From: Bradyrhizobium sp. LMTR 3
Lineage (GTDB): Bacteria; Pseudomonadota; Alphaproteobacteria; Rhizobiales; Xanthobacteraceae
Direction of reading: 5' to 3'
Assembly: GCF_001693485.1 (NCBI RefSeq)
Contig: NZ_MAXC01000023.1
Coordinates: 62,001-126,000, forward strand
Length of the DNA stretch: 64,000 nt
The notes under the pieces are model-generated. The model had not been told where the DNA came from. It saw nothing but the letters and a program-made list of their open reading frames with translations, and ran no database searches. The position numbers and the translations under genes were made by a program. This document shows, one piece after another, positions 60,486 to 64,000 of this stretch. How positions within the stretch are numbered: position 1 is the stretch's first letter; every line of letters starts with the position of its first letter.

Positions 60486-61222
60486 TCCTCTTTCCTGCCG
60501 TCGACCTGAAAAACGGCCAATGCGTGCGCCTCGAGCAGGGCGACATGGCGCGCGCGACCGTGTTCAACCTCGATCCGGCAGCGCAGGCCCGCGCTTTTGC
60601 CGAGCAAGGGTTTGAATATCTCCACGTCGTCGATCTCGACGGTGCCTTTGCCGGCAAGCCGATGAACGCGCTGGCGGTCGAGGCGATGCTCAACGCGGTC
60701 ACCATGCCGGTGCAGCTTGGCGGCGGCATCCGCGATCTCAAGACCGTGGAAGCCTGGCTCGACAAGGGCATCGCGCGGGTCATCATCGGCACGGCGGCGG
60801 TGCGCGATCCGGAGCTGGTGAAGGGCGCGGCGAAAAAATTCCCCGGCCGCGTCGCGGTCGGACTCGACGCGCGCGACGGCAAGGTTGCGGTGGAAGGCTG
60901 GGCCGAGACCTCGCAGGTGACCGCGCTCGAAATCGCGCAACGCTTCGAGGATGCCGGTGTCGCTGCCATCATTTTCACCGACATCGCGCGCGACGGCCTG
61001 TTGAAGGGCCTCAACCTCGATGCCACGATTGCGCTCGCGGAACGCATTTCCATTCCCGTGATCGCATCCGGCGGCTTTGCTTCCATCGAGGACGTCAAGG
61101 CGCTGCTCGAGCCGCGCGCCAAGAAGCTCGCCGGCGCCATTGCCGGCCGCGCGCTCTATGATGGGCGGCTGGATCCCGCCGCCGCTTTGACGCTGATCCG
61201 CAACGCGCGCGCCGCGGCGTAG
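60482..61222 (+). CDS. hisA: ProFAR isomerase
   Basis: A TIM-barrel isomerase (ProFAR to PRFAR) of 246 residues. Phosphate-binding halves are LFPAVDLKNGQCVRLEQGD near the start (first Asp, catalytic) and VAVGLDARDGKVAVEGWAET. FTDIARDGLLKGLNLDATI carries the second catalytic Asp and phosphate site. The GTG at 60482 overlaps the hisH stop as GTGA; a GTG nine bases earlier is possible. A 12-bp hairpin begins at the hisA stop. Confidence 0.95.
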   Translation: MILFPAVDLKNGQCVRLEQGDMARATVFNLDPAAQARAFAEQGFEYLHVVDLDGAFAGKPMNALAVEAMLNAVTMPVQLGGGIRDLKTVEAWLDKGIARVIIGTAAVRDPELVKGAAKKFPGRVAVGLDARDGKVAVEGWAETSQVTALEIAQRFEDAGVAAIIFTDIARDGLLKGLNLDATIALAERISIPVIASGGFASIEDVKALLEPRAKKLAGAIAGRALYDGRLDPAAALTLIRNARAAA

Positions 61223-61258
61223 AGCCATGGTCAGGACCATGGCTCTACCTTCTTATTT
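61221..61258 (+). terminator. hairpin at the end of hisA, possible weak terminator
   Basis: AGAGCCATGGTC and GACCATGGCTCT pair perfectly over 12 bp around a 2-base loop, followed by ACCTTCTTATTTT. It begins at the last base pair of the hisA stop codon. The U-tract is interrupted, so it may be partial termination, a 3' stabiliser or a dispersed palindrome. Confidence 0.5.
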
Positions 61259-61262
61259 TGAT

Positions 61263-61306
61263 GCGTTTTCTTCACGCGAACCGGTGCCCACTTCGCTTGA
61301 AAACGC
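61263..61306. repeat. GCGTTTTC...GAAAACGC imperfect palindrome
   Basis: GCGTTTTC (61263-61270) and GAAAACGC (61299-61306) flank the ACGCGAACCGGTGCCCACTT core, a common intergenic element in Bradyrhizobium relatives. It lies in the hisA-hisF gap. Confidence 0.75.
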
Positions 61307-61321
61307 TTTGGGAGTTTTGTG

Positions 61322-62098
61322 ATGTTCAAGGTCCGCGTCATCCCCTGTCTCGACGTCAAGGACGGTCGCGTGGTCAAGGGCGTCAATTTCGTCGACCTGC
61401 GCGACGCCGGCGATCCCGTCGAGGCGGCGATTGCATATGACGCGGCCGGTGCCGACGAATTGTGCTTCCTCGACATCACCGCCACCCACGAAAACCGCGG
61501 CACCATGCTGGATGTGGTCCGGCGCACGGCGGAAGCCTGTTTCATGCCGCTGACGGTCGGTGGCGGGGTGCGCACCATCGAGGATATCAAGACGCTGCTG
61601 CGCTTCGGCGCCGACAAGGTCTCGATCAATTCGGCCGCCGTCTCCAACCGTGAATTCGTCAAGCAGGCGGCGGAAAAATTCGGCGAGCAGTGCATCGTGG
61701 TCGCGATCGACGCCAAGCGGGTCAAGCGCGGCGGCGGCTCGGACCGCTGGGAGATTTTTACGCATGGCGGGCGCAACTCCACCGGGATCGACGCCATCGA
61801 ATACGCGCAGGAAGTGGTCTCGCTCGGCGCCGGCGAGATCCTGTTGACCTCGATGGATCGCGACGGCACCCGCCAAGGCTTCGACCTGCCGCTGACGCAG
61901 GCCATCGCCGATAGTGTTCCCGTACCGGTCATCGCCTCCGGGGGGGTCGGTAACCTCGACCACCTCGTCGACGGCATCCGCCAGGGCCACGCCACCGCAG
62001 TGCTGGCGGCCTCGATATTCCACTTCGGCGAATTTACCATACGCCAAGCCAAGGAGCATATGGTGCGCGCCGGGCTGCCGATGCGGCTCGATCCCTGA
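61322..62098 (+). CDS. hisF: imidazole glycerol phosphate synthase, cyclase subunit
   Basis: The synthase half of IGP synthase, 258 residues, making IGP and AICAR from PRFAR with HisH ammonia. TIM-barrel motifs: RVIPCLDVKDGRVVKGVNF (catalytic Asp in the first strand), LTVGGGVRTIEDIKTLLRFG (phosphate site), and EILLTSMDRDGTRQGFDLP (second catalytic Asp). ATG at 61322 with GGGAG upstream. A GTG just before is possible but less well spaced. Confidence 0.96.
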   Translation: MFKVRVIPCLDVKDGRVVKGVNFVDLRDAGDPVEAAIAYDAAGADELCFLDITATHENRGTMLDVVRRTAEACFMPLTVGGGVRTIEDIKTLLRFGADKVSINSAAVSNREFVKQAAEKFGEQCIVVAIDAKRVKRGGGSDRWEIFTHGGRNSTGIDAIEYAQEVVSLGAGEILLTSMDRDGTRQGFDLPLTQAIADSVPVPVIASGGVGNLDHLVDGIRQGHATAVLAASIFHFGEFTIRQAKEHMVRAGLPMRLDP

Positions 62099-62181
62099 CG
62101 ACTCCCTGTCACAAAAGTGCTAAGTCCTTGCCTGGGACGGCGACCCGGCCTTTGGCCGGGCGCGAGCGTTGAGTTCGATTG

Positions 62182-62505
62182 ATGTCGCGTTTCACGATCC
62201 ATGATCTGGCCGCTACCATCGATGCACGGGCCGCATCGGGAGGAGAGGCGTCCTACACCCGCAAATTGCTCGACAGGGGCGCGGAGCACTGCGCCAAGAA
62301 GCTGGGCGAGGAAGCGGTCGAGACCGTGATCGCGGCGGTCGAGAACGACCGCAGCCACCTGATTGCCGAAAGCGCTGACCTGCTGTTTCATCTGCTGGTG
62401 TTGTTGAAGTCGCGGGGCGTGAAGCTGGAGGAGGTCGAAGCCGCGCTGGCGCAGCGGACCTCGATGTCCGGGCTTGAGGAGAAGGCGTCGCGCAAGCGCG
62501 ACTAG
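62182..62505 (+). CDS. hisE: phosphoribosyl-ATP pyrophosphatase
   Basis: A second-step histidine enzyme, 107 residues, hydrolysing PR-ATP to PR-AMP. Family pattern: ASYTRKLLDRGAEHCAKKLG, EEAVETVIAA with the metal-binding Glu pair, LIAESADLLFHLLVLLKSRG (EsaDllyH core). ATG at 62182, with a TTG three bases earlier. It ends the his cluster, 15 bases before coaA. hisI, hisG and hisD are not in the window. Confidence 0.93.
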   Translation: MSRFTIHDLAATIDARAASGGEASYTRKLLDRGAEHCAKKLGEEAVETVIAAVENDRSHLIAESADLLFHLLVLLKSRGVKLEEVEAALAQRTSMSGLEEKASRKRD

Positions 62506-62520
62506 CCGAGAGGACAGCTC

Positions 62521-63477
62521 ATGGATATCCGCACCCCGGAACAGCAATACAATCCCTACCGGATCTTCACGCGCGAGCAGTGGGCGCGGTTGCGCGACGA
62601 CACGCCGATGACGCTGGAGCCGGGCGAATTCGAGCGGCTGCGCTCGATGCATGACCGCCTTGACCTGCAGGAGGTCGAGGACATCTACCTGCCGCTGTCG
62701 CGCCTGCTGTCGATCTATGTCGATGCGACCGACCGGCTCTTCCGGGCGCAGCGCCAATTTCTCGCCATCCGCGACCGCAAGGTGCCCTACATCATCGGCG
62801 TTGCCGGCTCGGTCGCCGCCGGCAAATCGACCACCGCGCGCGTGCTGCAGGCGCTCTTGGCGCGCTGGTCGCCGCGGCCCAAGGTCGACCTGGTGACGAC
62901 CGACGGTTTCCTGTTTCCCAATGCCGTGCTCGAGCGGCAGGGGCTGATGCAGAAGAAGGGCTTTCCCGAGAGCTACGATCTCCCGATGCTGCTGGCGTTT
63001 CTCAGCGACATCAAAGCCGGGCGCCGGCCGGTGCGCGCGCCGGTCTACTCGCATCTGGTCTACGACATCGTGCCGAACGAGTGGATCGAGGTCGATCGCC
63101 CGGACATCCTGATCGTCGAGGGCGTCAACGTGCTGCAGACCGGCCGACTGCCGCGCGACGGCAAGGCGATACCGGTGGTGTCGGATTTCTTCGACTTCTC
63201 CGTCTATATCGACGCCGAGGAGCCGGTGCTGCGCGAATGGTATGTGCGGCGCTTCCTGGCGCTCAGGGACACCGCGTTCCACGATCCCAAATCGTACTTC
63301 CATCGCTACGCGGTGCTCTCCGACGAGGAGGCGACCGCGACCGCGATCGCGATCTGGGAGCGCACCAACCTCGCCAATCTCGAGGACAATATTTTGCCGA
63401 CCCGTCCGCGCGCGACGCTGATCCTGAAAAAACGCGCCGATCATCTGGTCGAGACGGTCGCGCTGCGGCGGCTGTAG
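62521..63477 (+). CDS. coaA: type I pantothenate kinase
   Basis: The first, regulated step of CoA synthesis, 318 residues. P-loop GVAGSVAAGKSTTARVLQ (about 93-110), then VDLVTTDGFLFPNAVLERQG, KKGFPESYDLPMLLAFLSDI, YSHLVYDIVP, and VEGVNVLQTGR. C-terminal FYRLRALR-like feedback region is represented by WYVRRFLALRDTAFHDPKSY. ATG start with GAGGACAG upstream. It follows hisE by 15 bases, so it is probably in the his transcript. Confidence 0.96.
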   Translation: MDIRTPEQQYNPYRIFTREQWARLRDDTPMTLEPGEFERLRSMHDRLDLQEVEDIYLPLSRLLSIYVDATDRLFRAQRQFLAIRDRKVPYIIGVAGSVAAGKSTTARVLQALLARWSPRPKVDLVTTDGFLFPNAVLERQGLMQKKGFPESYDLPMLLAFLSDIKAGRRPVRAPVYSHLVYDIVPNEWIEVDRPDILIVEGVNVLQTGRLPRDGKAIPVVSDFFDFSVYIDAEEPVLREWYVRRFLALRDTAFHDPKSYFHRYAVLSDEEATATAIAIWERTNLANLEDNILPTRPRATLILKKRADHLVETVALRRL

Positions 63478-63486
63478 ACTTCGAAT

Positions 63487-63580
63487 TTCGTAGGGTGGGC
63501 AAAGGCGCCCTTGCGCCGTGCCCACCATCTTCCCCCGACATCTGAGTGGTGGGCACGCTTCGCTTTGCCCACCCTACGAA
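63487..63580. repeat. TTCGTAGGGTGGGCAAAG inverted repeat
   Basis: A perfect 18-bp stem: TTCGTAGGGTGGGCAAAG at 63487-63504 and CTTTGCCCACCCTACGAA at 63563-63580. The inner part includes GTGCCCACCAT and GTGGTGGGCAC. It fills the gap between the convergent coaA and the kinase gene. A decayed copy is at 18263-18381. Confidence 0.85.
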
Positions 63581-63613
63581 TCCTGCGCTCGCGGTGACGA
63601 CTTTTGCTCCCAC

Positions 63614-64000
63614 TCACGCCGCAATGTGCTGTGACGCGATCAGCCCGGCGAGCGCCTCGGCAAGTTTTTCGCGGTCGAGCGGCTTGATCAGGAATCCGTC
63701 CATGCCGGCTTCGAAGCAGGCGTAGCGATCTTCCACCAGCGTGTTGGCGGTGAGCGCGAGGATCGGCGTCCGGCTACCCGGCTCGCCGGACTCGAGGGTG
63801 CGAATCCGCTTGGTGGTTTCGATGCCGTTGAGCTGCGGCATCTGGATGTCCATCAGGACGAGATCGTAGGGGCTGCCCGCGGATTTCGCCGAGAGCCAGG
63901 ACTCCAGCGCCTCGGCGCCGTCGGTGGTGATGACGGCGTGATGGCCGAGCCGGCCGAGCAGCGATCGGATCAACAGCGCATTGATCTGGTTGTCCTCGGC
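63614..64000 (-). CDS. receiver domain of a hybrid sensor kinase (N-terminus off the right edge)
   Basis: The C-terminal 128 codons of a longer protein that runs off the window. The visible part is one response-regulator receiver domain: it opens with AEDNQINALLIRSLLGRLGH (acidic pocket), phosphoacceptor Asp in DLVLMDIQMPQLNGIE, then ILALTANTLVEDRYACFEAG and FLIKPLDREKLAEAL. The open frame at the edge and the phrase AEDNQINALL fit the C-terminal receiver of a hybrid histidine kinase. The histidine kinase part is not seen, so a stand-alone receiver cannot be excluded. Confidence 0.85.
   Translation of the reverse strand, partial: AEDNQINALLIRSLLGRLGHHAVITTDGAEALESWLSAKSAGSPYDLVLMDIQMPQLNGIETTKRIRTLESGEPGSRTPILALTANTLVEDRYACFEAGMDGFLIKPLDREKLAEALAGLIASQHIAA

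Noticed and set aside
62144..62160. CCCGGCC-TTT-GGCCGGG hairpin before hisE
   Set aside because: No T-run follows and it is too close to the hisE start; it may be chance in GC-rich DNA.
61231..63528. A 765-codon open frame on the minus strand opposite hisF, hisE and coaA
   Set aside because: It is antisense to three well-identified genes, has a low-complexity Arg/Pro/Ser-rich composition and shows no domain. High-GC genomes give such shadow frames.

Overview
The window looks like chromosomal DNA from a Bradyrhizobium-type alphaproteobacterium (Nitrobacteraceae). The evidence is the high GC content, the co-linear block leuS-lptE-holA-parB-parA-rsmG-mnmG-mnmE-rho-hemJ // ppsR-maf-coaE-dnaQ // secB-tim44-mltA-smr-hslU..hslV-hisB..hisE-coaA, two tandem glnK-amtB pairs, and several intergenic palindrome families common in this group. 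I see no rRNA, CRISPR array, prophage or insertion sequence. The one clearly accessory module is a vapBC toxin-antitoxin pair. The genus call is from memory of gene order and protein style, not from a search.

Layout. 1-9.3 kb is metabolic: a UMF1-type MFS exporter (cut by the left edge), gamma-glutamyltransferase, an HSDL2-like SDR, a GST, a DUF2239 protein, a DsbA-fold isomerase, ketopantoate reductase, and a PQQ/sorbosone-type dehydrogenase with a diheme cytochrome c. 9.7-19.3 kb holds a DUF2235 membrane hydrolase, tRNA-Gly(GCC), thioredoxin-TPR and LON-domain proteins, a TetR/membrane-protein divergon with twin operators, Trm112, a UbiH-type hydroxylase, acyl-CoA thioesterase II and a GYF_2 membrane protein. 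19.5-23.5 kb is glnK1-amtB1-glnK2-amtB2, with a sigma-54 promoter candidate and a very strong terminator. 23.6-35.5 kb has vapBC, a DapC-like aminotransferase, ftsK, a LolA-like protein, xth, an OmpR-family regulator with a cNMP-binding protein, an L,D-transpeptidase, a hydratase, YggS and a diguanylate cyclase.

35.6-51.6 kb is the replication and segregation core. leuS-lptE-holA run rightward. parB, parA, rsmG, mnmG, mnmE, rho and hemJ all run leftward. ppsR, maf, coaE and dnaQ run rightward. Three parS sites (TGTTTCACGTGAAACA type) flank mnmG. The 445-bp gap between hemJ and ppsR is the point where transcription diverges; it carries an AT-rich patch, three GANTC sites in 40 bp and degenerate DnaA-box-like CACA repeats. 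I propose it as the chromosomal replication origin.

51.6-64 kb is protein export and quality control (secB, Tim44-like, mltA, smr, hslU/hslV split by a DUF2585 gene and a GNAT gene), then histidine biosynthesis (hisB, DUF2628, hisH, hisA, hisF, hisE), pantothenate kinase and the C-terminal receiver domain of a hybrid sensor kinase cut by the right edge.

The most interesting points are the origin/parS region, the TetR and DUF2239 operator pairs, the DUF2235 protein with a Cys-rich periplasmic tail, the 36-residue loop insertion in AmtB2 and the packed hslV-GNAT-DUF2585-hslU cluster. I did not find a clearly new multi-gene defence or biosynthetic system.
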